Assembly (NCBI GenBank): GCA_964387685.1 | Contig: CAYLXK010000027.1 | Span: 1 to 64,000 of the forward strand | Source of the DNA: Bryobacter sp964387685 | GTDB lineage: Bacteria; Acidobacteriota; Terriglobia; Bryobacterales; Bryobacteraceae | Length of the DNA: 64,000 nt | Direction of reading: 5' to 3' | Shown: piece by piece, positions 42,745 through 55,419 of the stretch | How positions within the stretch are numbered: position 1 is the stretch's first letter | How the letters are laid out: each line of letters opens with the position of its first letter | Position numbers and translations under genes: made by a program | Notes under the pieces: generated by a model | What the model saw: only the letters and a program-made list of their open reading frames with translations | Database searches by the model: none | Told to the model about the DNA's origin: nothing

Positions 42745-43908
42745 ATGTCCCACCTGGTATCGCGTTTGTCAGTAGTGTGGAAAGAAGCAATGCGCCAAGG
42801 CGGTTGGAGCGTATCGTGGCTGATCATCCTGTTCTGGGTGCTGATGGCCATCGTGAGCACGCTCCAGACATACTACTTTTACTCGATGATGCCGTCGAGC
42901 CCGCCTCCCCTGCGGGCGGTTTACCTGGCTTGCACCTACAGCTTTTTGTGGGCCTTAGTTACTCCGGGGATATTGTTGCTGGCACGGTTGTTTCCGATCG
43001 ACCGGCAGACGATGCTGCGCAATCTTCCTCTGCACATCCTTTTCAGTATTCTGGTTGGGCTGACGCACCGGCTAATTTGGCTGGCGGTGCAAATTCGTCT
43101 GCCCGCGCTGCAACCGCGGTCCGAACTGACGGTCCAGCGCATGATCAGCGATCTGGTGACCAGCTTTGACTACCAGGCAATGGTCTATTGGGTGGTACTG
43201 GCGATTCACCAGGGAGCCCTGTACTACCGGAAGTACCAGGAGGGGCGGCTGCGCAGTTCGCAACTGGAAGCGCAGTTGGCGCAAGCGCAGCTATCGGGCC
43301 TGAAGATGCAATTGCATCCGCACTTTCTATTCAACACACTGCATAACATCAACTCGATGATGTATGAAAGCGTGGACCGGGCCAGTGAGATGATCTGCGG
43401 ATTGAGCGATTTCCTGCGGCTTTCGCTGGAAAACACAGGCCAGCACCAAATCCTGCTGGAGCGCGAGATCGACTTCATCGAGCGTTACCTGGAAATTGAG
43501 CGGAGCCGTTTTGAGGACCGCCTCGAGGTGGATTACCGCATTGGCCAGGATGCGCTAGAGATGCTGGTACCCAACCTACTATTGCAGCCCTTGGTGGAGA
43601 ATGCGATCAAACACGGCATCGCTCGTCAGTCGGAAGGCGGAAAGATCACAATTTCCGCAGAACAACGGAACGGAACTTTATTTTTAAGCGTTACTAACAC
43701 AGGACCGTCTCTCTCGTCTGATCCGCTAAGCGGAGCGCCGCATAGTTTTGGTATTGGCTTAGCCAATACGCGCGCCCGTTTACGCGCATTGTACGGCGAC
43801 CACGCTTTCTTCCAGCTGCGCAACCGGCCGGAAGGAGGAGTAGAAGCTTATATCTCGATGCCGGCTCGGCCACAGGAGACGATTGCTTATGAAAGTGCTC
43901 ATTGCTGA
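42745..43908 (+). CDS. LytS/YehU-type sensor histidine kinase, 387 aa
   Basis: Four hydrophobic helices (about 24-47, 58-82, 95-115 and 143-160) form a compact sensor, followed by a short coiled coil. The His_kinase domain has the phosphoacceptor in LHPHFLFNTLHNIN (His193), and the ATP domain has ENAIKHGI and FGIGLANTRARL. There is no separate periplasmic domain, so it may sense a membrane-linked signal. It overlaps the response regulator by 20 bp. Confidence 0.92.
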   Translation: MSHLVSRLSVVWKEAMRQGGWSVSWLIILFWVLMAIVSTLQTYYFYSMMPSSPPPLRAVYLACTYSFLWALVTPGILLLARLFPIDRQTMLRNLPLHILFSILVGLTHRLIWLAVQIRLPALQPRSELTVQRMISDLVTSFDYQAMVYWVVLAIHQGALYYRKYQEGRLRSSQLEAQLAQAQLSGLKMQLHPHFLFNTLHNINSMMYESVDRASEMICGLSDFLRLSLENTGQHQILLEREIDFIERYLEIERSRFEDRLEVDYRIGQDALEMLVPNLLLQPLVENAIKHGIARQSEGGKITISAEQRNGTLFLSVTNTGPSLSSDPLSGAPHSFGIGLANTRARLRALYGDHAFFQLRNRPEGGVEAYISMPARPQETIAYESAHC

Positions 43909-44620
43909 CGACGAAAGGCTCGCCCGTCATAGACTGACCACGTTGCTCGAAAAAGAAAGCGATGTCCAGATCGTAGGCGAAGTTGCCGACGGAGTGGCGG
44001 CTGCGGAGCTGTTGAGGGCGCAGCCGGTGGACGTGGCCTTCATGGACATCACGATGCCGGGGCAAAGCGGCTTGGAGGCGCTCGAGGGCTTGGGCAAGGC
44101 GTCCATGCCGCTGATTGTTTTTGTGACGGCTTTTGAACAGTATGCGGTACGCGCCTTTGAGGCGAACGCATTCGATTACCTGTTGAAGCCCTTCCGGGAG
44201 GAACGCCTGCGGAACACGCTGGCGCGCGTGCGCAATCATCTAAACCTGCTGCAGAAGCAAGGGGCCGGAACTGCGCTTGCGGGCGCGAGCGGCGAGGTGG
44301 AGCGAATTCCGATTCGTTCCAATGGGCGCATCCTGTTGCTCAAGACCGAAGAGATCGACTGGATTGAAGCCGAACACAATTACGTGCGCCTGCACACCAA
44401 GACGGCGACGCATTTGATTCGCGAGACCATGAATGCCCTCGAGGCGAAACTCAGCCCCCGGCGTTTTCGCCGCATCCATCGCTCCTCCATTGTGAATATG
44501 GATCGCATTCACGAGATTCAGCCCTGGTTCCGCGGCGATGCGATCGTGGTGCTGGATAACGGCCAAAAGCTGACGGCCAGCCGGAATTTCCGCGACCGCC
44601 TGCGCGAGTGGCTGAACTAA
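43889..44620 (+). CDS. LytTR-type response regulator, 243 aa
   Basis: The receiver domain starts MKVLIADDERLAR and has the phosphoacceptor Asp53 in VAFMDITMPG, with FVTAFEQYAVRAF further on. The C-terminal LytTR DNA-binding domain (about 140-243) has EIDWIEAEHNYVRLHTK and RRFRRIHRSSIVNMDRI. The ATG at 43889 is preferred over a TTG two codons upstream. It forms a pair with the preceding kinase. No target site was identified. Confidence 0.94.
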   Translation: MKVLIADDERLARHRLTTLLEKESDVQIVGEVADGVAAAELLRAQPVDVAFMDITMPGQSGLEALEGLGKASMPLIVFVTAFEQYAVRAFEANAFDYLLKPFREERLRNTLARVRNHLNLLQKQGAGTALAGASGEVERIPIRSNGRILLLKTEEIDWIEAEHNYVRLHTKTATHLIRETMNALEAKLSPRRFRRIHRSSIVNMDRIHEIQPWFRGDAIVVLDNGQKLTASRNFRDRLREWLN

Positions 44621-45552
44621 ACGAGCGACGGTACGACTAGAAGTTTGCCGCGGGTCCTTCCCGACTTGCTGGCGCTGAGGGCGGCAGCGATTTCGCTAAG
44701 CGGATACTCCTTTTCAATGTGCATGCGCAGGGCACCCCGGTCCACGAGAGCGGCAATCTCCCTTAAGCGCCCTGCAGTGGGCAAGATGCCGTAGACGGCC
44801 GACTTTAAGCGCTTGGCGGCCAAGAGCGAAGCGTCCGGCAGTGGAAATACGGGCGTGATAAATTGCCCGCCGTCTTTGAGGGCGGCGACGGCCTCCACGC
44901 CTGCGGGGCCCCCGACCGTATCGAAAACTAAATCGAAGGCGCCGGCCATGGACTCAAGCGTGTTAGCGCTGTAATCAATCGGGCTCGCACCAAGTTCGCG
45001 AAGGTAATCCTGGTTGCGGGCGGAGGCGGTGGCGAAAACTTCCGCGCCCTTCCATTTCGCAAGTTGGATGGCCGCGGTACCCACGCCACCGGCGCCGCCC
45101 AGAATCAGGGCGCGCATGCCCGCCTCCAACTGGCCGTGGACAAAGAGTCCGTCATAGGCGGTGATGGCGGCCACGGGAAGGGCCGCAGCCTGGCGCAAGG
45201 AAATGGACAGCGGGGCCGGGGCGAGCTCCGTTTCCAGCAGTAGCGCATAGTCCGCGTAGCCGCCGCCGCGCAGCAGGCTGGGATATCCGAAAACAGAGTC
45301 GCCGGCACGGAAGCCGTTTACTCCTGGGCCCAAAGCCTCTACGGTGCCAGATAAGTCGCAGCCGGGCGTGTAGGGCATGGAAATGGGAAGAGCGGATCGC
45401 AAATAGCCTTCGACAATTTTCCAATCGACAGGGTTCACGCCCACAGCCTCGATGCGAACGAGAATTTCTCCCGCTTCCGGCACGGGCACTGGCACCTCCT
45501 CCAGCCGCATCTTGGTCAAATCCTGGTACTGGTCCTGCCTCGCTCGTTTCAT
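44617..45552 (-). CDS. Quinone oxidoreductase-like MDR family enzyme, 311 aa
   Basis: A zinc-free medium-chain reductase with NADPH: the N-terminal GroES-like part has ILVRIEAVGVNPVDWKIVEG and PYTPGCDLSGTVEALG, and the Rossmann part has LILGGAGGVGTAAIQLAK. Zinc-binding residues of alcohol dehydrogenases are absent. The start is uncertain: ATG at 45552 fits the family, but an ATG at 45591 is in frame. It is divergent from the Oar gene at 45648. Substrates of this family are usually quinones or enones. Confidence 0.88.
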   Translation of the reverse strand: MKRARQDQYQDLTKMRLEEVPVPVPEAGEILVRIEAVGVNPVDWKIVEGYLRSALPISMPYTPGCDLSGTVEALGPGVNGFRAGDSVFGYPSLLRGGGYADYALLLETELAPAPLSISLRQAAALPVAAITAYDGLFVHGQLEAGMRALILGGAGGVGTAAIQLAKWKGAEVFATASARNQDYLRELGASPIDYSANTLESMAGAFDLVFDTVGGPAGVEAVAALKDGGQFITPVFPLPDASLLAAKRLKSAVYGILPTAGRLREIAALVDRGALRMHIEKEYPLSEIAAALSASKSGRTRGKLLVVPSLV

Positions 45553-45647
45553 CCTTCTAGGATGCACGCGAAGAGGCCCCAATGGATTCATGGGGCTTTG
45601 TTGCGTTTGTAACGCCATCGACAAGCCCTCCCGGTAGCCTGAAAAAT

Positions 45648-48600
45648 ATGAAACAGGCTTCTCGCTTTCTGGCTTTGGCCGCTCTCTGTCTGAGTGGCGC
45701 GTGGGCGCAAACCTCGACGGGTACGATCGTCGGTACGGTGCTGGATCCGGCGGGCGCGTCCATCCCGAACGCCTCTATTGTGGTGACGAATGCGGCCACC
45801 AACGAGACCAGCCGCGCCAGTTCTTCGGCGGAGGGCAACTACCTGGCGCCGCTCCTGAAGCCGGGCACTTACCGGGTGGAGGTGACCGCGCCGGGATTCA
45901 AGAAGTTCCAACAGGAGGGCATCGTGCTGCAGGTGCAGCAGCAGGCCCGCGTAGACATTCGCCTTTCTGTGGGCGACGTGACGGAAAGCGTGAGCGTGAC
46001 GGCGGACGCCTCGGTTGTTGAAACCACTTCGTCCAGCATCGGCAAGGTGGTGGACAACAAACGCATCCTCGATTTGCCTCTGAACACGCGCAATGTGTAT
46101 GGCTTGATCTACCTGACGCCCGGCGTGGCGGGCGGCATCGGCAACTCGCATAACCAGGTTGGCTACTCCGTGAACGGTGTGCGCGGCGGTCTCTTCGACA
46201 CGCTAGTGGACGGCTCATCGGCTTCGTTCCCCACGGTGAATGGCTTCCACGGCATCTCGGTGTTCCCGTCGGTGGACGCGGTGGCCGAGTTCAAGGTGCA
46301 GGCCTCGAACTACTCGGCCGAGTTTGGCCGCTCCAACGGCAGCGTACTGAATCTGGTTTATAAGTCCGGCACGAATGAGTTCCACGGCTCGGCTTATGAG
46401 TTCCTGCGCAATTCGGTGCTGGACGCCAATAACTACTTCAATAACCAACGCGGCGTGCCCTTGGCCAGCTTCAAGCGCAACCAGTTTGGCGGCACCTTTT
46501 CGGGCCCCATCCGCAAGGACAAGACGTTCTTCCTGGTCTCCTATGAAGGTTTGCGGCAGCGCAGCTTCCGCGAGACGCTGACCACCGTGCCGACGGCAGA
46601 GCAGCGCATCGGCGACTTCTCGTTGACGCAAGCCGACGCGACGCGGCAAATCGTGATTTACGATCCCCTGGCCACTACGCCTTCCGGCAACAGCGTCGTG
46701 CGCTCGCCCTTTCCGGGCAACCGCATCCCGACCAACCGCTTCGATCCCGTGGCCGTCAACACGATGAAGTTCTACCCGACGGCTAACCAGCCGGGCCTGG
46801 CCGGCTCGCGGCAGCAAAATTTCTACAACGCCGGTTCGGCTTCGGTCGACACCAACAACTACGACCTGCGCATCGATCACAACATCTCGGAGCGGCAGAA
46901 ATTCTTTGGACGACTTTCGCGCCGCTACTCCTTTGACGGCCCGCCGCAGTTGTTCCCTGGAGAGACCGGCCAGGCCGAGGGCCGCATTAACCTGAACGAT
47001 TGGGGCACGAACGCAGTGGCCGACTACACGAACACTCTGAGCTCGTCCTCCATCCTGAACCTGCGTTTGTCCTTTGCGCGCAATCTTTTCCTCTTCGACA
47101 ACCAGGGCCTGGGCTTTGCGCCGTCGAGCTTGGGATTGCCGCGGGACCTGGATGCGGCGGTGGACCTTCCGATGTTTCCGCGCTTTGCCGTGGGAGGGCA
47201 GGTCTCCCTGGGCGGCAACGACCATCGCATCAGCGGCTTCAACCAGTACGGCCTGATCGGTAACTATTCAAAGATCGTAGGCAAGCACAATCTCAAGGCC
47301 GGTTACGAAGGCCGCCACCTGCGCATCAATGTGTGGGAAGCGCGCGCCGCCGGCACCTTTAATTTCAACGCGGGCTTTACCCAGGGTCCGAATCCCAACA
47401 GCGCCAGCGCTACGGCCGGCTACGGCCTCGCGTCCTTCCTGCTGGGCGCGGGCTCGGGCGGCAATTTTTTCCAGAACTGGAAGAACGTCGCCTCCACCAG
47501 CTTCTACCACGCCTTTTACCTGCAGGACGACTTCCGCATCACGCGCAAGCTGACCTTGAATCTCGGCGTCCGTTATGACTTCGACACGCCCCGCAAGGAG
47601 CGCTACGACCGCATGAGCTGGTTCGACCCGGCGGCGCAATCGCCGCTGCCCGGCCTGCGCGGCGGCTTGCGCTTTGTGGGCGTCGACGGCAATCCGCGCG
47701 TGCAATATGAAGGCGACTACAACAACATCGCCCCGCGCCTGGGCTTCGCCTACCAGCTCAATGAAAAGACGGCGATTCGCGGCGGTTGGGGGCAGATCTT
47801 CGCTTCCTCCACGCTGGGCGCGCAAGGGACGGTGGGTCCCTATGGTTTCCGCGTGGAAACGCCTTGGATTTCCAGCCTGGACAATGTCACACCGCTGAAC
47901 TACCTGCGGAATCCCTTCCCGGCGGGCTTCCGTCCTGTGCCCGGCTCGCGGGATGGCTTGCTCACCGCCGTGGGCGGCAACGTCGAAGGTCCTCTAACCG
48001 AGACCCCGGTGCCGTACACGATTCAGTACAACTTTACGATCCAGCGCGAACTGCCCGGCCGGGTGCTGCTGGAAGTCGCCTACGTGGGTAACCGCGGGCG
48101 TCAGCTATCGCGGGGCGGCGAGGGCGGCTTCACGCTGAATCAACTCGACCCGCAGTATCTAGCGCTCGGTTCCGCCCTAAACCAGCAGGTGCCGAACCCG
48201 TTCTTTGGCCGCGGCCTTTCGGGCATCTTGGCCAATCCCACCTTTAGCCGCGCCCAATCCTTGCGCCCCTACCCGCAATTTCTGAACGTCTACCCACTCT
48301 TCTCGGCAGGTTCGAATTCCGATTACAACGCCCTGCAGATGAGTTTCTCCAAGCGCTACTCGAAGGGCATCGTCTTTGAAGGCAACTACGTCTGGGCCAA
48401 GTCCATCGACGATGGCACCAGCGCGCAGAATAGCTACGATCTGCGCGTCGGACGCAGTCTGACGGGCCAGGACTTCCGCCATCGCTTTGTTTTCTCGGGC
48501 GTCTACGAGCTGCCTTTCGGGCGCGGCCGCACCTTCTTCACGGATATGTCGCGCGTGAGCGACCTGCTCTTCGGCGGTTGGCAGGTGAACGGCATCTTCA

Positions 48601-49028
48601 CGCTGCAATCCGGCTCGCTGCTCGGCATCGGGGCTTCCAATACTTCGGGTCTCTTTAACGAAGCTATCCGCGCTAACAACAATGGCCAATCCGCCAAGAT
48701 CGACGCGGACGCCAAGGACCGCCTGGATCGTTGGTTCAATACCAGCGTCTTCTCGCAGCCCGCCGCCTTCACCTTGGGCAACGTGGGAACCTTGGTACCG
48801 GACCTGCGCGCGCATCACACCAACAATGTCGATCTCTCGCTCTTCAAGCAGTTTTCACTTACGGAGAAGTTTCGGCTCCAGTTCCGCGCCGAGAGCTTCA
48901 ATTTCGCCAACCGCGTGCAGTTCTCCGGCCCGAATACGAACGTCAACGGCGGCACCGCCTTTGGCCGCGTGACCGGTCAAGCCAACACGCCGCGGCAGAT
49001 TCAGTTTGGGTTGAAGCTGCTTTTCTAG
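45648..49028 (+). CDS. Oar-like TonB-dependent outer membrane protein, 1126 aa
   Basis: The start at 45648 gives a clean signal peptide (MKQASRFLALAALCLSGAWA). The carboxypeptidase-regulatory-like domain follows (about 20-105: GTIVGTVLDPAGASIPNASI, YRVEVTAPGFKKFQ), then the plug (GYSVNGVRGGLFDTLVDG, EFGRSNGSVLNLVYKSG) and the barrel ending QFGLKLLF. Codons end mostly in C, unlike the plus-strand genes of the left half. It is followed in the same direction by another Oar gene after 188 bp. Confidence 0.92.
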   Translation: MKQASRFLALAALCLSGAWAQTSTGTIVGTVLDPAGASIPNASIVVTNAATNETSRASSSAEGNYLAPLLKPGTYRVEVTAPGFKKFQQEGIVLQVQQQARVDIRLSVGDVTESVSVTADASVVETTSSSIGKVVDNKRILDLPLNTRNVYGLIYLTPGVAGGIGNSHNQVGYSVNGVRGGLFDTLVDGSSASFPTVNGFHGISVFPSVDAVAEFKVQASNYSAEFGRSNGSVLNLVYKSGTNEFHGSAYEFLRNSVLDANNYFNNQRGVPLASFKRNQFGGTFSGPIRKDKTFFLVSYEGLRQRSFRETLTTVPTAEQRIGDFSLTQADATRQIVIYDPLATTPSGNSVVRSPFPGNRIPTNRFDPVAVNTMKFYPTANQPGLAGSRQQNFYNAGSASVDTNNYDLRIDHNISERQKFFGRLSRRYSFDGPPQLFPGETGQAEGRINLNDWGTNAVADYTNTLSSSSILNLRLSFARNLFLFDNQGLGFAPSSLGLPRDLDAAVDLPMFPRFAVGGQVSLGGNDHRISGFNQYGLIGNYSKIVGKHNLKAGYEGRHLRINVWEARAAGTFNFNAGFTQGPNPNSASATAGYGLASFLLGAGSGGNFFQNWKNVASTSFYHAFYLQDDFRITRKLTLNLGVRYDFDTPRKERYDRMSWFDPAAQSPLPGLRGGLRFVGVDGNPRVQYEGDYNNIAPRLGFAYQLNEKTAIRGGWGQIFASSTLGAQGTVGPYGFRVETPWISSLDNVTPLNYLRNPFPAGFRPVPGSRDGLLTAVGGNVEGPLTETPVPYTIQYNFTIQRELPGRVLLEVAYVGNRGRQLSRGGEGGFTLNQLDPQYLALGSALNQQVPNPFFGRGLSGILANPTFSRAQSLRPYPQFLNVYPLFSAGSNSDYNALQMSFSKRYSKGIVFEGNYVWAKSIDDGTSAQNSYDLRVGRSLTGQDFRHRFVFSGVYELPFGRGRTFFTDMSRVSDLLFGGWQVNGIFTLQSGSLLGIGASNTSGLFNEAIRANNNGQSAKIDADAKDRLDRWFNTSVFSQPAAFTLGNVGTLVPDLRAHHTNNVDLSLFKQFSLTEKFRLQFRAESFNFANRVQFSGPNTNVNGGTAFGRVTGQANTPRQIQFGLKLLF

Positions 49029-49110
49029 CGTCGGCTTCGCTTTGTCCCGTACAAATTGCGCAAGAGTTGTGACATCGCCAAGAAAAAATGGAACGTGCCC
49101 CCGTCTAGCC

Positions 49111-49140
49111 TTGACAGGGGGAACAATCCAGAGCTACCGT
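49111..49140 (+). promoter_or_regulatory. Candidate promoter of the second tandem Oar gene
   Basis: A perfect -35 TTGACA (49111-49116) is followed after 18 bases by TACCGT (49135-49140), a poor -10. The ATG at 49217 is some 75 bases further on and has AGGGGG four bases upstream, so this gene would have a normal leader. The lack of a good -10 keeps confidence low. Confidence 0.35.
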
Positions 49141-49216
49141 CTAGTTAATCCCAGGACCGGCTTTAATCCTTCCGGTACCATCAGGATTTTTCGTTTCTCG
49201 TTCCATAGGGGGTAAC

Positions 49217-52525
<3,309 letters not shown>

Positions 52526-52550
52526 CCCAACTCTTTTCACCTCGAAAGCA

Positions 52551-52583
52551 AGGCGGTCCGCTTCGGCGGGCCGCTTCTGTTTG
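52551..52583 (+). terminator. Hairpin terminator with UUCG loop after the Oar gene
   Basis: An 11-bp stem (52551-52561 with 52566-52576, two G-U pairs) encloses the stable loop TTCG and is followed by a T-rich CTGTTTG. It lies 26 bases after the Oar stop and inside the N-terminal coding region of the TPR gene. Partial read-through would lower TPR-operon expression relative to the receptor. Confidence 0.65.
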
Positions 52584-54000
52584 TGGCTGGCCTGGGGGGC
52601 CGCTTGGGCTTGGTCCCAGACGGCGAGCGACGCCCAGGCGCTGCTGCGGGCGCAGAAGTTTCACGAGGCCGCGACGGCCTACGAAAAGCTGCTGAAAGCG
52701 GCGCCCTCAGACCCGCGGCTGCTCTTCGAATACGGGATGGCGCTCCATATGTCCGGCGCCGACGGGAAGGCCATCGCGCCTCTCGAAGCAGCGCTGAAGC
52801 AGAGCCCCAAGCTGCCGCCGGCGCTGTTTGCGTTGGGGGCTTCTTATCTGCGTACCGGCCAGCCGGCCAAAGCGATCGTTCCCCTGGCGCGCTTCACAGA
52901 GCTTGTGCCGGACGACATCCCGGCCCGGCAGATGATTGTCGACGCCGCACTGGCCACGGGCCAAAATCAGCGTGCCGCGCAGCATCTCGAAAAGCTGAGT
53001 GAACTCGAGCCGGCCCGCGCCGCCGTCTGGTACGAACTCGGCCGCGCCTACGAGTCCTTCGCCGCCACTTCCTTTGCTCAGCTGGAGAAGAATTTCCCTG
53101 AGTCGGGACCCTTCTTTGCGCTCCTCGCCGAATCGCGTTCCCAAACCAGCCAACGCCGCGCGGCCTTCTATTTCTACCGCAAAGCGCTCGAGAAAACGCC
53201 GAACTTGCGGGGCCCCCGGACGGCCCTTGCGGCGATCTACCGGGAAGAGGGCCACCCCGAGTGGGCGCTTTCCGAAGAAGCCGCCGAGGCGAAGCTGGGT
53301 GCGCCCGACTGCCGGCTGAGCAAGCCTGAATGCGCCTTTCAGTCGGGCGATTTCAAGGCCGCGATCCGGAGCGCGCCGCCAACTGCGCTCGGTCATTATT
53401 GGAAGATCAAGAGCTACAACGCGCTCGCTCGCCAGGCCTTCGAGCGCTTGCGCGCACTGCCGGAATCGCCGGAGGCTTACCGCTGGGCAGCCGAGACGCA
53501 TGCCTCGAATGGCCGTGGGCCGGACGCGATCGCGGCCTGGCGGGAGGCCCTCCGCCTGTCGCCCGATAATCCGAGCTACACGCGCGAACTGGCCGCGGCC
53601 TTGCTTTCCGAGAAGCAGTATGCCGAGGCTCAAACTTTGGTGGACGCGCTGCTAGCGCGCGAGCCGAAGGCGCGCGACGTGCAGCACCTGCAGGGCGATC
53701 TGTATCTCCAGCAGCAGTTGGCGGAGAAGGCGGTCCCGTTCCTGGAAAAGGCGGGCTCTTCCCTGCCGGCCCGCGCTTCTTTGGCCCGGGCGCTGATCCA
53801 GGCCGGGCGCGCCGCCGAAGCGCTTCCGCATGCCGAGGCCGTGCTGCCGCTCGACACCGACGGCAGTCTTCAATTCCAACTGGCGCGCGCCTACCAAGCG
53901 GCCGGCAAGACGGAACTCGCCGCCGCGGCGATGGCGAAGTATCAGGCCTTACAGGCGAAGAACCGGGAGCAGCAGGCTGCACTCGAAGAGGATTTGAAGA

Positions 54001-55419
54001 TTGCTCCTCCTCGCTAACATCCTCTTTGAACTCTCCACGCTCCCGTTTGTACTGGATAACGGCAAGACGCCCGAGAAGCATTTGGTCGAGACGATGCCGG
54101 GTGGGATTGCGGTCTTTGACTACAACCGCGATGGGCGGCCGGACATTTTTTTTACCAATGGCGCCACTCTGCCGAGCGGTAAGAAGTTCCCCAATCGCCT
54201 CTTCCGCAACGACGGGAACTTTCAGTTCACCGATGTGACCAAGGCGGCTGGACTCGAAGGTGAAGGTTATTCCATGGGCGCTTCCGCCGCGGATTTCGAC
54301 GGCGACGGCCACGTGGATCTGTTTGTCGCGGGCCTTTACGCCAACCGCCTCTACCGGAACTTGGGCGATGGCCGCTTTGCCGACGTCACAGCGAAGGCGG
54401 GAATCCAAAGCGATGAGTGGGGGGTGGCGGGGGCGTGGTTCGACTATGACCAGGACGGTTTGCTCGACCTGCTGGTCGTCAATTATGGCCGCATTGACTT
54501 AGCCAAGCCACGGGCCTGTGGGGACAAGCAGCGGATTTACTGCCATCCACGTTATTACCCGCCGCGTCCGAACCAGTTGTACCGGAACCTCGGCGGCGGC
54601 ACCTTTGTCCTCTCGCCGGCGCTCGCGAACTTCCCTGGACGGGGGATGAGCGCGGCCATTTTCGACTATGACGGGGATGGACGATTGGACGCGTTTGTGA
54701 CGAATGACGGGCTGCCGAATGCGCTTTTCCACAATCTGGGTAAGGGCAAGTTTGAGGAAGCGGCGCTCACGGCGGGCGTCGCGCTGCTGGATCACGGGCA
54801 AGCCGTGGCCAGCATGGGCGTGGACGTGAATGAAGGGGATGTTGCTGTATCGGCCCTAAGCGGGGAGACCTTTCCGTTGTTTCGCGCCGCGGGAAAGGGC
54901 GCCTATACCGACCGCACGGCCGCCTCACACCTAGGACGGTTGACTAATCCCTATGCAGGCTGGGGCATCTTGTTTGCGGACTTCGACAACGACGGCGAGC
55001 GCGACTTGTTCACGGCGAATTCGCATGTGGACGATACGCTGCCCAACTACCGCCAGCCGAACACGGTCTTCCGCAATCTGGGCAACGGCAAGTTTGAATT
55101 TGTCGACGCGGGCCTAGGGCAAGCCATCGCCGCCCACCGTGGCGCGGCCGTGGCGGATTTTGACGGCGACGGGCGCTTGGACGTGGTGGTGTCCGTCATC
55201 GGCGCGCCGGCCGAGTTGTGGCGCAATGTATCCAAGGCCGGCCACTCGATCTCGATCCCCGTCGAACAAATTGGCACGCGCGTGACGGTGGATGGGCGGA
55301 CGCGGCTGTTTTCGCCCAGCGCGGGCTATGCTTCGAGCATACATACGCCTTTGCACTTTGGGCTAGGCGCTAAGACCAAGCCGGAGAAAGTTGAGCTACA
55401 CTCACCACGTGTTCCGTAA
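54001..55419 (+). CDS. CRTAC1-type FG-GAP/VCBS repeat protein with UnbV domain, 472 aa
   Basis: The start is TTG at 54001, 17 bp inside the TPR gene, giving a short hydrophobic leader (MLLLANILFELSTL). Calcium-binding FG-GAP repeats follow, each with an acidic loop such as DYNRDGRPDIFF, DFDGDGHVDLFV, DYDQDGLLDLLV and DFDNDGERDLFT, making a beta-propeller. The C-terminal stretch (RVTVDGRTRLFSPSAGY, LHFGLGAKTKPEKVE) is an ASPIC/UnbV domain, cut slightly short before the next gene. Such TPR/CRTAC1 pairs are common in acidobacteria, and a surface binding role is likely. Confidence 0.88.
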   Translation: MLLLANILFELSTLPFVLDNGKTPEKHLVETMPGGIAVFDYNRDGRPDIFFTNGATLPSGKKFPNRLFRNDGNFQFTDVTKAAGLEGEGYSMGASAADFDGDGHVDLFVAGLYANRLYRNLGDGRFADVTAKAGIQSDEWGVAGAWFDYDQDGLLDLLVVNYGRIDLAKPRACGDKQRIYCHPRYYPPRPNQLYRNLGGGTFVLSPALANFPGRGMSAAIFDYDGDGRLDAFVTNDGLPNALFHNLGKGKFEEAALTAGVALLDHGQAVASMGVDVNEGDVAVSALSGETFPLFRAAGKGAYTDRTAASHLGRLTNPYAGWGILFADFDNDGERDLFTANSHVDDTLPNYRQPNTVFRNLGNGKFEFVDAGLGQAIAAHRGAAVADFDGDGRLDVVVSVIGAPAELWRNVSKAGHSISIPVEQIGTRVTVDGRTRLFSPSAGYASSIHTPLHFGLGAKTKPEKVELHSPRVP